This document shows, in pieces, positions 26,055-34,158 of a DNA stretch of 64,000 nt. The DNA comes from Nocardioides caldifontis (lineage in GTDB: Bacteria; Actinomycetota; Actinomycetes; Propionibacteriales; Nocardioidaceae). The stretch covers positions 1 through 64,000 of the forward strand of contig NZ_VHIB01000018.1 in assembly GCF_008087345.1 (NCBI RefSeq), given 5' to 3'. Under the pieces are notes generated by a model that saw nothing but the letters and a program-made list of their open reading frames with translations, was not told where the DNA came from and did no database searches. How positions within the stretch are numbered: position 1 is the first letter of the stretch; each line of letters starts with the position of its first letter. The translations under genes were made by a program, and so were the position numbers.

Positions 26055-26144
26055 GGCTCTTCACAGTTGACGGTGTAGCGAGCGGACCGGGGCCGGTGGC
26101 CGGGTAGACGTCGAGGTCTCCCGAGAATGGCGGTTCCTACGCCA
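26055..26144 (+). mobile_element. Solo right end of the ISL3 element
   Basis: Ninety bases identical, by eye, to the reverse complement of 15563-15652, starting at the terminal GGCTCTTCACAGTTGACGG. The terminus points left towards the catabolic island, so both identical ISL3 ends face the island. The copy ends abruptly at 26144, where IS3-type sequence begins. Confidence 0.88.
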
Positions 26145-26351
26145 TGGAACACCCGGCTCGAGCTAGCAAACGCGATCTTCGAGTACCTCGAGATCTGGCA
26201 CAACCGGAAGCGTCGTCACAGCCAACTCGGATGGCTCACGCCGATAGAGTTCGAGAGGAACCGCATCATCACCGTGGCATGAGATCCAACGAATCTCGAC
26301 TCCGCGGAACCGGGGGCAGACCAGAGCCTCCACGAAACCCGGGGCGATTCA
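26145..26351 (+). pseudogene. IS3-family transposase C-terminal remnant with right terminus
   Basis: Plus-strand sense reads WNTRLELANAIFEYLEIWHN, RKRRHSQLGWLTPIEFERNR and stops at 26280-26282; this is the invariant end of IS3-type OrfB proteins. The terminus is the reverse complement of TGAATCGCCCCGGGTTTCGT, ending at 26351. The 5' part of the element is missing and replaced by the ISL3 end. Confidence 0.8.
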
Positions 26352-26399
26352 GTCCCCAACGTCCCCGGAGTAGGCCTTGAGCATCTCTGGATGTGTCAT
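26352..26399 (-). pseudogene. First 16 codons of a gene cut by the IS3 remnant
   Basis: ATG 26399 follows AGGAGG with five bases between, a strong start. It reads MTHPEMLKAYSGDVGD and then meets TGA, which is the first three bases of the IS terminus. The downstream part of the gene is not found in the window. The family is not recognisable from 16 residues. Confidence 0.55.
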
Positions 26400-27154
26400 C
26401 GGTCCTCCTGGTCGATCACGGTCGAGCCGCTCCGGTGGCGGCCCGGGCGCCGGCGGCGTTCACACCCGAGTACCCAGGAAGGCCGAAGTCATCCGCACAT
26501 CCGCACGGTAATCAGTCTTGTTCAGCTCCGGACCAGCAGGACAGGAACGAGGCTGCCTTCGGCACCCAAGGGCACGGCATGCGTTTGATCGGCCGACGGC
26601 TAGGGTGACGAACGGTCTCGCCGATGACCTAACTGAACACTGGCTGGTGCGTCCCTGGGGCGCACGCCCCCGAGGAAACGGGAGGCAACCCGAGGCAACG
26701 GGACACCGCTTTCACGCTCAGGACGGCGGTGCGTGCGTGCTTTGAGCGTGGTGTCCCTACGGTTCAACGCCCCCCTCGCGCACGTACGTGAGTGGCTGGC
26801 CCCGGGTCTTCGGATCCGGGGCTTCGTCCATTCCGGCCAACGAGACGCCGGGGCTTGGTAACAGCTTGGTGCCTCGCGATGTTCGGTTGTCGCCGCTGCT
26901 GCGGCGTGGTCCTCCTGGTGCTGATGGGTGGGTGTTGTCGGTCACCTATGTCGCATGGCAGCCGTTGGGCGATCACTTCACGCGACGGAATCGACGCGCT
27001 GTACTTGCCGAGACGGTCGGGCGCCGTCGTTGACACGCTGGCGGCGCTACTGGCGCCGGGCGAACTGTCGTGGGTCCGGCGAGCGTCGGTGCCCGTCGGC
27101 AGTCGGGTCAGTGTTGCGATCGAACGCGGCCTCCCGGCGTGATTGGCTGGGGGT
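26400..27154. other. Gene-poor stretch with two strong hairpins
   Basis: No convincing coding frame. At 26701-26756 GGACACC...CACGCTCA pairs with TGAGCGTG...GGTGTCC as a long imperfect hairpin, and just before it CGAGGAAACGGGAGGCAACC carries short tandem AGGCAAC repeats. At 26800-26821 CCCCGGGTC-TTCG-GATCCGGGG makes a 9-bp stem (one G-U pair) with a UUCG loop. A sequence GGTTCAACGC at 26761 resembles a tRNA T-arm, but no tRNA folds around it. Possible uses are a terminator, a structured RNA or a former attachment site. Confidence 0.4.
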
Positions 27155-27967
27155 GTGTCGAAGAAGAGCCGGAAGAGGAAGAGCAGTGTGTCTAGGTCCG
27201 GGGGTGTGGACCTGGCGTTGCTCCAGGCGCTGGTGGCGAACGCCGGCCGCGATGCGTTCGCGGGGATGTTGGATGAGCCGACGCCGCAGGTGCGGGAGGT
27301 GCCGGAGCGGGTGCGGGGCTTCCGGGTGAGGGTCGATCTGATGTACGCCAAGCCGCCGATCGGAGTTGCATGTCGTGTTGCAGTCGCGATGGGCTGGGAG
27401 GACGGCCATCTGCACAGGTTCGGGGTCGGCGTGGACCAGCGTGCTCGTGCCTACTTCGTCACCGGGTTCGATCTCAGCGACGGTGACGAAGGCGTCGCTG
27501 AGGACGAGGTACGACTCGACCAGGTGGTGTCTGCCAAGGGCGATCGGGTCTTCTATGACTACGACTTCGGCGATGGGTGGGAGCACGTGCTGGTGGTCGA
27601 AGAGGTTCTCGACGACCCTCCATCGGATCCGGTCTGTCTGAAGGGCAAGAGGGCCTGCGCGCCGGAGGATTGTGGCGGCCTGGCGGGCTACGAGGAGCTC
27701 GCCGATTGGGTTCGTGGCGGATATGACTCTCGTGTGAGGCCCATGGGGCTCGGTGCCGAGGAGATGCGGGACTGGCTGCCCCAGGGCTGGCATCCGGACC
27801 GTTTCTGGGTGGACGAGACCAACGTCGCTGGCCTCGCTGGCTTGCGGGTTGAGCGCTTCAGCGCTGCGGAGTGCCAGGATGGCATCGCGGCGCGCGACAC
27901 GGCCGGAGCACATGCCTGTGACACCCTCACGCGCCCCCCTCAAGAGGGCGTCTGCGGGTCTCTGTAG
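27155..27967 (+). CDS. pRiA4b ORF-3-like protein with altered centre
   Basis: About 270 residues. After a basic N-terminus (KKSRKRKSS) comes a pRiA4b ORF-3/IS1096-TnpR-like domain: RVDLMYAKPPI, AMGWEDGHLHRFGVG, FYDYDFGDGWEHVLVVEEVL and CGGLAGYEEL. Between PPI and AMGW the expected core (W-R-R... LHVVLQ) is shortened; LHVVLQS is readable only in another frame (27366-27395), so a deletion and a compensating shift are likely. The last 25 codons run over the 3' end of the convergent ligase and are unlike the family. Start GTG 27155 is preferred over TTG 27143. Function unknown; the family is common on mobile elements. Confidence 0.6.
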   Translation: MSKKSRKRKSSVSRSGGVDLALLQALVANAGRDAFAGMLDEPTPQVREVPERVRGFRVRVDLMYAKPPIGVACRVAVAMGWEDGHLHRFGVGVDQRARAYFVTGFDLSDGDEGVAEDEVRLDQVVSAKGDRVFYDYDFGDGWEHVLVVEEVLDDPPSDPVCLKGKRACAPEDCGGLAGYEELADWVRGGYDSRVRPMGLGAEEMRDWLPQGWHPDRFWVDETNVAGLAGLRVERFSAAECQDGIAARDTAGAHACDTLTRPPQEGVCGSL

Positions 27968-29511
27968 CGCTGCCGCAGCTCGCGCTTGAGCACCTTGCCA
28001 GCCGCGCTCACCGGCAGGTCGTCCACGAACACGACCGACTTGGGCGCCTTGAAGTGGGCGAGACGGTCACGCACGAACTCGATCAGCTCCGCCTCATCGA
28101 AGGCGGCCCCGGGCTTGCGGATGACGATCGCGCACGGGACCTCCACCCAGTAGTCGTCGCCCACGCCGATCACGGCGCATTGTTCCACGCCGCTGTGCTG
28201 GTAGATGATGTTCTCGATCTCGGTGGGGTATACGTTAAGCCCACCCGAGATGATCATGTCCTTCTTGCGGTCGGTGATGGTGAGGAAGCCATCCTCGTCG
28301 AAGTGGCCGACGTCGCCGGTGTGGAACCAACCGTCGATGATCGTCTCACTCGTTCGCATCTGCTGCCTCCAGTAGCCCGCGGGATGCTCGGTCAGCACGA
28401 CCACCTCGCCGAGCTCTCCCGTGGGCATCGGGGCTCCCTGGTCGTCGACGACACGCACCACGTTGTTGCGCTGCACCCGGCCACAACTTCCCGGCTTGCG
28501 CGAGTGCCACTCCGCGGTGAGCTGGGTGCAAGTCATGGATGTCCCGTTGCCGAGCAGCTCCGTGAGGCCGTACATCTGGTTGAGCACGTTCCCGAGCGTC
28601 GCCTCGGCGCGCTTGGCGATCTCGACGGGAATCGGCGATGCGGCGTACCACACCGCCTTGATCGGAGCCCTCCGCCACGTGTCGAGCGCTTCGGGGTGGT
28701 CCTCGATGTGCCGCAGCAGTCCGATGATGATGGTGGGCGCAAGAAGGCTGTAGGTCACCTGGTTCTCGGCGCACATGTCGAGGAACTCGGCAGGATTCCA
28801 TCCTTCGACGCATACGACGGTGCCGCCGCGGGCGAGGAAGGGCCACACGAAGCCGATAGCCATGTGGGTGAACGGCGTGACCGGCAGGTAGCGGTCTTCC
28901 TCGGACACGCCGGACAGTTGGTTGAGTAACGTGGTCGCCGTGTGCAACGCGAAGTGGCTGTGCGTAATGGGCACGCCCTTGGGCATGCCCGTCGTGGCGG
29001 AGGTGTACATGAGCCGGTAGAGGGTCTCAGACGGAACGACCGTGTCCGGTTCTGCGTCGCTCGCGGCATCGAGCAGGTTGTCGAAGTTGACGGCCCAGTC
29101 GGGGACCGCCTCGTCCCCGTCGGGGATGCACAGCAGGTGAGTGCAGGTCGTGAGTTGGTCCCGAACCGACTCCAGGAGCGCCGCCTGCTTCGGCCTGAAG
29201 ATGACGGCACGCGACTCACTGTCGTTCAGGTGCCATGCCACCTCCTGGGGAGAAAGGCGGGTGTTGAGGGGGACCGTGGCGATGCCGAACTTGGCCTGAC
29301 CGCCCTCGCACTCCACCCAGCGATCGGAGTTGTGCTGCAAGATCGCCGAGTGATCACCGATGTCGAGGCCCAACTCCCGAAGGGCGTTGCCTACTCGATT
29401 GAACGACCGATTCATCTCGGCGTACGTCTGTACCCGCCCTTGGTGCACCAGCGCCGGCCGATCGCCGAACTCCTGCAACGCCGGACGGATGAACCTCTCG
29501 AAGAAAGACAT
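27940..29511 (-). CDS. Long/medium-chain acyl-CoA ligase (AMP-forming)
   Basis: A 523-residue ANL-superfamily ligase. Motifs: LMYTSATTGMPKGVPITH (A3; Ala replaces the usual Gly in SGTTG), NQMYGLTELLG (A5), GWFHTGDVGHFDEDGFL (A7), DRKKDMIISGGLNVYPTEIE (A8) and the acyl-transfer lysine in SAAGKVLKRELRQ. ATG 29511 has GGGAG upstream; the frame extends 15 codons further without a ribosome site. It is divergent from the Atu-like operon, separated by 266 bases. It probably activates a fatty or isoprenoid acid. Confidence 0.9.
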   Translation of the reverse strand: MSFFERFIRPALQEFGDRPALVHQGRVQTYAEMNRSFNRVGNALRELGLDIGDHSAILQHNSDRWVECEGGQAKFGIATVPLNTRLSPQEVAWHLNDSESRAVIFRPKQAALLESVRDQLTTCTHLLCIPDGDEAVPDWAVNFDNLLDAASDAEPDTVVPSETLYRLMYTSATTGMPKGVPITHSHFALHTATTLLNQLSGVSEEDRYLPVTPFTHMAIGFVWPFLARGGTVVCVEGWNPAEFLDMCAENQVTYSLLAPTIIIGLLRHIEDHPEALDTWRRAPIKAVWYAASPIPVEIAKRAEATLGNVLNQMYGLTELLGNGTSMTCTQLTAEWHSRKPGSCGRVQRNNVVRVVDDQGAPMPTGELGEVVVLTEHPAGYWRQQMRTSETIIDGWFHTGDVGHFDEDGFLTITDRKKDMIISGGLNVYPTEIENIIYQHSGVEQCAVIGVGDDYWVEVPCAIVIRKPGAAFDEAELIEFVRDRLAHFKAPKSVVFVDDLPVSAAGKVLKRELRQRYRDPQTPS

Positions 29512-29777
29512 GAAGCACCACTCCCTGAGACAGATGGAAACCAAGCCGTGCTGCAAGCGCCGCGGTCAAGCACCAGGTGTGCTCGTCGACGGCGGTAGCG
29601 CGACTGCTTTGAAACGACGTTATCAGACGCACCAGTCAAAGATCGACCGTGTGGTTGGCAGGCCCGTCGGCTGCGACGGTCGTCCTCATGGTGGTTGCGT
29701 GCCATCTTCGGGACGGCTAACCTGACGGGACTGTCAATTCCTTGGTGGCCCTGCGCCCGTGACCTACAGGAGCCCCC
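29512..29777. promoter_or_regulatory. Divergent promoter region
   Basis: The 266 bases between the ligase (minus) and the Atu-like operon (plus) must carry both promoters. I see no coding frame and no strong palindrome. The plus-strand gene has ACAGGAG before its GTG at 29778. Confidence 0.4.
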
Positions 29778-30869
29778 GTGCGCTTCACTGACGAGCACCG
29801 CGCCTTCCGGAAACTGGTGCGCGACGTGGTCGACAAAGAGATCGCGCCCTACGTGGACGAATGGGAGCGAGACGGCACGTTCCCGGCGCACGAGCTGTTC
29901 CCCAAGCTCGGCGAACTCGGTCTGCTCGGGTTGCAGTACGACCCCGACTTCGGGGGGCAGGGTGCCGACCACCTGTACTCCGTGATCCTCGCCGAGGAAC
30001 TGCACCGGTCCGGTTGCGCGGGGATTCCGATGGCGATCGGCGTACAGACGATGATGGCCACGCCGTCGCTGCACGAGTTCGGCAGCGACGAGCTCAAGCG
30101 CCGCTACCTCGAACCGGCCATCCGGGGCGAGGCGGTCTGCTCCATCGCGGTGACCGAGCCCGGCGCCGGCTCGGACGTGGCAGGGCTTCGCACCCGAGCC
30201 GTACGCGACGGCGACCACTGGATCATTAACGGCAGCAAGCTCTACATCACCAACGGCACCCAAGCCGACTGGCTGTGCCTGCTCGCGCGCACCTCTGATG
30301 AGGGCGGCTACCGAGGGATGTCGCAGATCATCGTGGAGACCAGCACGCCCGGGTTCTCCGTGTCTCGCAAACTGGACAAGCTCGGCAACCGGTCCTCCGA
30401 CACCGCCGAGCTGTTCTTCGACGACGTCCGGGTGCCGGTGAGCAACACGATCGGTGAGATCGGCCGCGGCTTCCAGCAACAGATGGCCCAGTTCGTCATC
30501 GAGCGCGTGTTCGCCGCCTACGGCGCGGTCGGCAGCTGCCGGTGGGCGCTGGAGCGTACTCGCGACTACCTGCGGCAGCGGGAGGTCTTCGGCCAGCCGC
30601 TGCTGGCCAACCAGTACATCGGGTTTCGCCTGGCAGAGCTGTCTGCTCAGGTGGAGCTGCTGCAGTCGCACAACTACGCCTGCGCACAGGCGTACATGGA
30701 CGGCGAGGACATCACCCGGGCCGCCACGGTGGCCAAGCTCACGGCGGGCCGGCTGATGCGCGAGGTGGCCGACACCTGCCTGCAGTTCCACGGCGGCCTG
30801 GGCTACATGGAGGAGACCTGGACGTCCCGGTTCTTCCGCGACACCCGCCTGGCCTCCATCGGCGGCGGT
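29778..30869 (+). pseudogene. Acyl-CoA dehydrogenase lacking its C-terminal end, fused to AtuA
   Basis: From GTG 29778 the first 363 codons are a standard acyl-CoA dehydrogenase: LGELGLLGLQYDPDFGGQGA, AVTEPGAGSDVAGLRTRAV, RDYLRQREVFGQPLLANQ and FHGGLGYMEETWTSRFFRDT. The expected ending, RLASIGGGxDEVM with the catalytic Glu and about 18 further residues, is replaced after IGGG by DYLAELTMLILGRQ, which is AtuA sequence. The frame stays open across the junction (about 30864-30871). The dehydrogenase therefore lacks its catalytic base and final helix. A deletion between two genes through a short GGCGGTGA-like identity, or an assembly error, would explain it. Confidence 0.8.
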
Positions 30870-32581
30870 GACTACCTCGCCGAGCTCACCATGTTGATCC
30901 TCGGCCGCCAGCGTTCCATCGACCCGGCCGCGGGCTATGCCCGCTCCTTCCTGACCCAGCTGGAGGACTGCCTCGCTGACGCACTCAGCCGCGGGGTGCG
31001 GATCGTCAGCAACGCCGGCGGGCTCAACCCGCGGGGCCTGGCCGACGCGGTCGGTGAGCTCGGCGCTCGGCTGGGGGTCCCGGTCCGGGTCGCCACCGTC
31101 AGCGGTGACGACCTGATGCCCCGGCTAGCCCAGCTGGGCTCCGCCGGCCGCCTGCGGGTCGGCGAGCGGCCACCGGCAGCCGGTGACCTGGGGCCGGTGA
31201 ACGAGGAGTTGCCCGACGTACTGACCGCCAACGCCTATCTCGGCTGCTGGGGGGAGTCGTGCGGGCACTGGAGGCCGGTGCCGACGTCGTCGTCACCGGG
31301 CGCGTCACCGATGCCAGCCTCGTCGTCGGCCCAGCCGCCTGGCACCATGGCTGGAGCGCCGACGACCTTGACGCGCTGGCCGGCGCCACTGTTGCCGGAC
31401 ACGTGCTCGAATGCGGCACGCAAGCAACCGGTGGGAACTTCAGCTTCTTCACCGAGCTGCTCGATGCCGACCCCGGCTGCCTGGACCACATTGGTTTCCC
31501 GCTCGCCGAAATCGCCGCCGACGGCACGGCGATCATCACCAAGCACCCCGGCACCGGCGGAGCGGTGACCGTCGAGACGGTCACCGAGCAGCTGCTCTAC
31601 GAACTCACCGGCAGCCGCTACGGCGGCCCCGACGTCGTCACCCGGTTCGACGGCCCGCGGTTGCGCCAGGTCGCGCGCGACCGCGTCGAGGTCACCGGGG
31701 CACGCGGCCTGCCGCCAGGAGAGTGGCTGAAGGTGGCGACGAACCGTCTCGGTGGCTTCCGCAACGCCATGACCCTGCCGCTGGCCGGGCTGGACGTCGA
31801 CCGCAAGGCCGATCTGCTGCGTCGACAACTGGCTCCCGTGCTGGCGGACGTGGCCGAGGCGGTGGTGACCCTGGCGCGCACGGACTCTCCGGACGCCGAG
31901 GCCGAGGAAGAGGCCAGCGCCGTGCTGCAGGTGACCGTGAAGGATCCCGACCGCAACAAAGTGGGCAAGGAGTTCACCGTGCCCGTGATCGAGTTGGCCC
32001 TGGCCACCGTCCCCGGCTTCTTCGCCGCAGGCGCCCCGCCCAGCCCGTCGGCCTACGGCGTCTACGCGCCGGCATGGGTGCGGGTCGATGACGTCGCTCA
32101 AGTGGTTGGCCTGCCTGACGGCGGCACGGAGAGGGTCCCTTCGACGCGGCCGCAGCCGGTAAGTACGTCGGAGGATGAGCCGCCGGGGCCTGTGGAGCCG
32201 GCGGGCGACAGCGGCGGCCCGGAGCCCGCCCGACCCACCCGCCGCGTCCCGCTGGGCTGCGTCGTCGGCGCCCGCAGTGGCGACAAGGGGGGTGCCGCGA
32301 CCCTCGGCGTCTACGCCCGCAGCGACGAGGGTTACGCCTGGCTGTCGAGTTTCCTCACCGCTGAGCGGGTGCGTGAGCTGCTGCCCGAGGCCTCCGGCCT
32401 GCCGGTGACCCGTGAACTGCTGCCCGGGTTCCGCGCGCTGATCTTCCAGCTGCCTGGCCTGCTCGGCGAGGGCGTGGCCGCCAGCACTCGATTCGATCCC
32501 CAGGCTAAGGCCGTGGGGGAGTGGCTGCGTTCTCGCTTGGTCGATGTCCCGATGTCCCTGCTACCGGAAGGAAGAACGTGA
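30867..32581 (+). pseudogene. atuA: AtuA (acyclic terpene utilisation) protein, N-terminus lost and frameshifted
   Basis: AtuA/DUF1446 sequence begins at DYLAELTMLILGRQ without the usual first 35-45 residues (which carry the signature before GDYLAE). It continues RIVSNAGGLNPRGLADAVGE to DVLTANAYLGCWG, and then the frame breaks in a run of six G (about 31248-31253). Sense continues as VVRALEAGADVVVTGRVTDA to 32581; the last 100 residues (VPLGCVVGARSGDKGGAATL) are the AtuA-like ferredoxin-fold domain. AtuA is essential for citronellol/geraniol growth in Pseudomonas but its reaction is unknown. The stop overlaps the next GTG. Confidence 0.82.
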
Positions 32582-34158
32582 CCATCCTCGCCGACCGCGC
32601 CGCGGAGAACCGTACCGCGCTCCTCGATCGCCTCGCCGAACTGGGCGAGCTGCGCGCACAGGCCAACCTGGGCGGCGGCGAGAGTGCCGTGGCCCGCCAC
32701 CGGGCCCGTGGCAAGCTCACCGTCCGCGAACGCATCGAGCTACTGCTGGACCGGGACAGCCCGTTCCTCGAGCTGTCGCCGTACGCGGCGTGGGGCACCG
32801 ACTTCCCCGTGGGGGCCAGCGTGGTCACCGGCATCGGTGTCGTCGAAGGCGTCGAAGTGATGATCTCGGCGAACGACGCGACGGTGCGGGGAGGAACGAG
32901 CAACCCCTACACCTTCCGCAAGACCCAGCGCGCGCACGAGATCGCCGAGACCAACCGGCTGCCGTTCATCAGCCTGGTCGAGTCCGGGGGCGCGGACCTG
33001 CCCACCCAGTCGGAGATCTTCATCCCCGGCGGGCGCGCGTTCCGCAACCTGACCCGACTGTCCTCGCAGGGCATTCCTACCGTCGCCCTGGTCTTCGGCA
33101 ACAGCACGGCCGGCGGCGCCTACGTGCCCGGCATGAGCGACCATGTCGTGATGATCGAGGGCCGCAGCAAGGTGTTCCTTGCCGGGCCGCCGCTGGTGAA
33201 GATGGCCACCGGGGAGGAGGCCGAGGACGAGTCCCTCGGCGGAGCGTCGATGCACGCCCGCACCTCCGGCAGCGCCGACCACCTGGCCGTCGACGAGCTC
33301 GACGCGATCCGGCTCGGGCGGCAGATCGTACGCAATCTCGACTGGCGCAAGGCCGGCCCCGGCCCGTCCCGGCCCGCCGACCCCCCGCTGTTCGGCCCAG
33401 AGGAGCTGCTCGACCTCGCCCCCGCGGACCTGCGCCAGCCGCTGGATCCCCGCGACGTGCTAGCCCGGGTCGTCGATGGCAGCCGCTTCGACGAGCACAA
33501 GCCGCTCTACGGCACGTCGTTGGTCACCGGGTGGGCAAGCATCCACGGCTATCCGATCGGCGTGCTGGCCAACGCCCGTGGCGTGTTGTTCCGGGAGGAC
33601 GCGCAGAAGGCCGCGCAGTTCATCCAGCTGGCCAACCAGGTTGACACCCCGCTGCTGTTCCTGCAGAACACGACCGGCTACATGGTCGGCACCGAGTACG
33701 AGCAGAACGGCATCGTCAAGGCTGGCTCGCAGATGATCAACGCTGTCTCCAACAGCACGGTGCCGCACCTGACGATGAACATCGGCGCCTCGTACGGCGC
33801 CGGGAACTACGGCATGTGCGGGCGGTCCTACGATCCTCGTTTCCTGTTCGCCTGGCCCAATGCCAAGAGCGCGGTGATGGGGGCGGCGCAGCTGGCAGGA
33901 GTGCTCGATATCGTCGGAAGAGCCAGCGCGCAGGCCCGTGGCCGCGACTACGACGAGGAGGCCGCGGCTGCGATGCGGGCCGCGGTGGAGCAGCAGATCG
34001 AGGCCGAGTCGGTAGCGCTCTTTCTCTCTGGCCGGGTCTACGACGACGGGATCATCGACCCGCGCGACACCCGCACCGTCCTCGGGCTGGCGCTGTCGGT
34101 GATTCACAACGCACCTCTCAGAGGACTGCACGACGGATGGGGGGTGTTCCGCCTGTGA
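32578..34158 (+). CDS. Acyl-CoA carboxylase, carboxyltransferase (beta) subunit
   Basis: A 526-residue biotin-dependent carboxyltransferase of the methylcrotonyl/geranyl-CoA carboxylase type. N-terminal half: RGKLTVRERIELLLDRDSPF, GRSKVFLAGPPLVKMATGEE, GASMHARTSGSADHLAVDE. C-terminal half: LLFLQNTTGYMVGTEYEQNG and MNIGASYGAGNYGMCGRSYD, where the oxyanion glycines lie. GTG 32578 overlaps the AtuA stop and the biotin-carboxylase start overlaps this stop, both as GTGA. In Atu/Liu pathways this enzyme carboxylates the gamma-methyl of a 3-methyl-2-enoyl-CoA. Methylcrotonyl or geranyl preference cannot be read safely here. Confidence 0.9.
   Translation: MTILADRAAENRTALLDRLAELGELRAQANLGGGESAVARHRARGKLTVRERIELLLDRDSPFLELSPYAAWGTDFPVGASVVTGIGVVEGVEVMISANDATVRGGTSNPYTFRKTQRAHEIAETNRLPFISLVESGGADLPTQSEIFIPGGRAFRNLTRLSSQGIPTVALVFGNSTAGGAYVPGMSDHVVMIEGRSKVFLAGPPLVKMATGEEAEDESLGGASMHARTSGSADHLAVDELDAIRLGRQIVRNLDWRKAGPGPSRPADPPLFGPEELLDLAPADLRQPLDPRDVLARVVDGSRFDEHKPLYGTSLVTGWASIHGYPIGVLANARGVLFREDAQKAAQFIQLANQVDTPLLFLQNTTGYMVGTEYEQNGIVKAGSQMINAVSNSTVPHLTMNIGASYGAGNYGMCGRSYDPRFLFAWPNAKSAVMGAAQLAGVLDIVGRASAQARGRDYDEEAAAAMRAAVEQQIEAESVALFLSGRVYDDGIIDPRDTRTVLGLALSVIHNAPLRGLHDGWGVFRL

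Noticed and set aside
26757-26945. Minus-strand frame ending in REGGVEP and T-arm-like GGTTCAACGC
   Set aside because: No acceptor-stem pairing or anticodon arm can be built around it, so I do not call a tRNA gene; the frame has no ribosome site or family signature.
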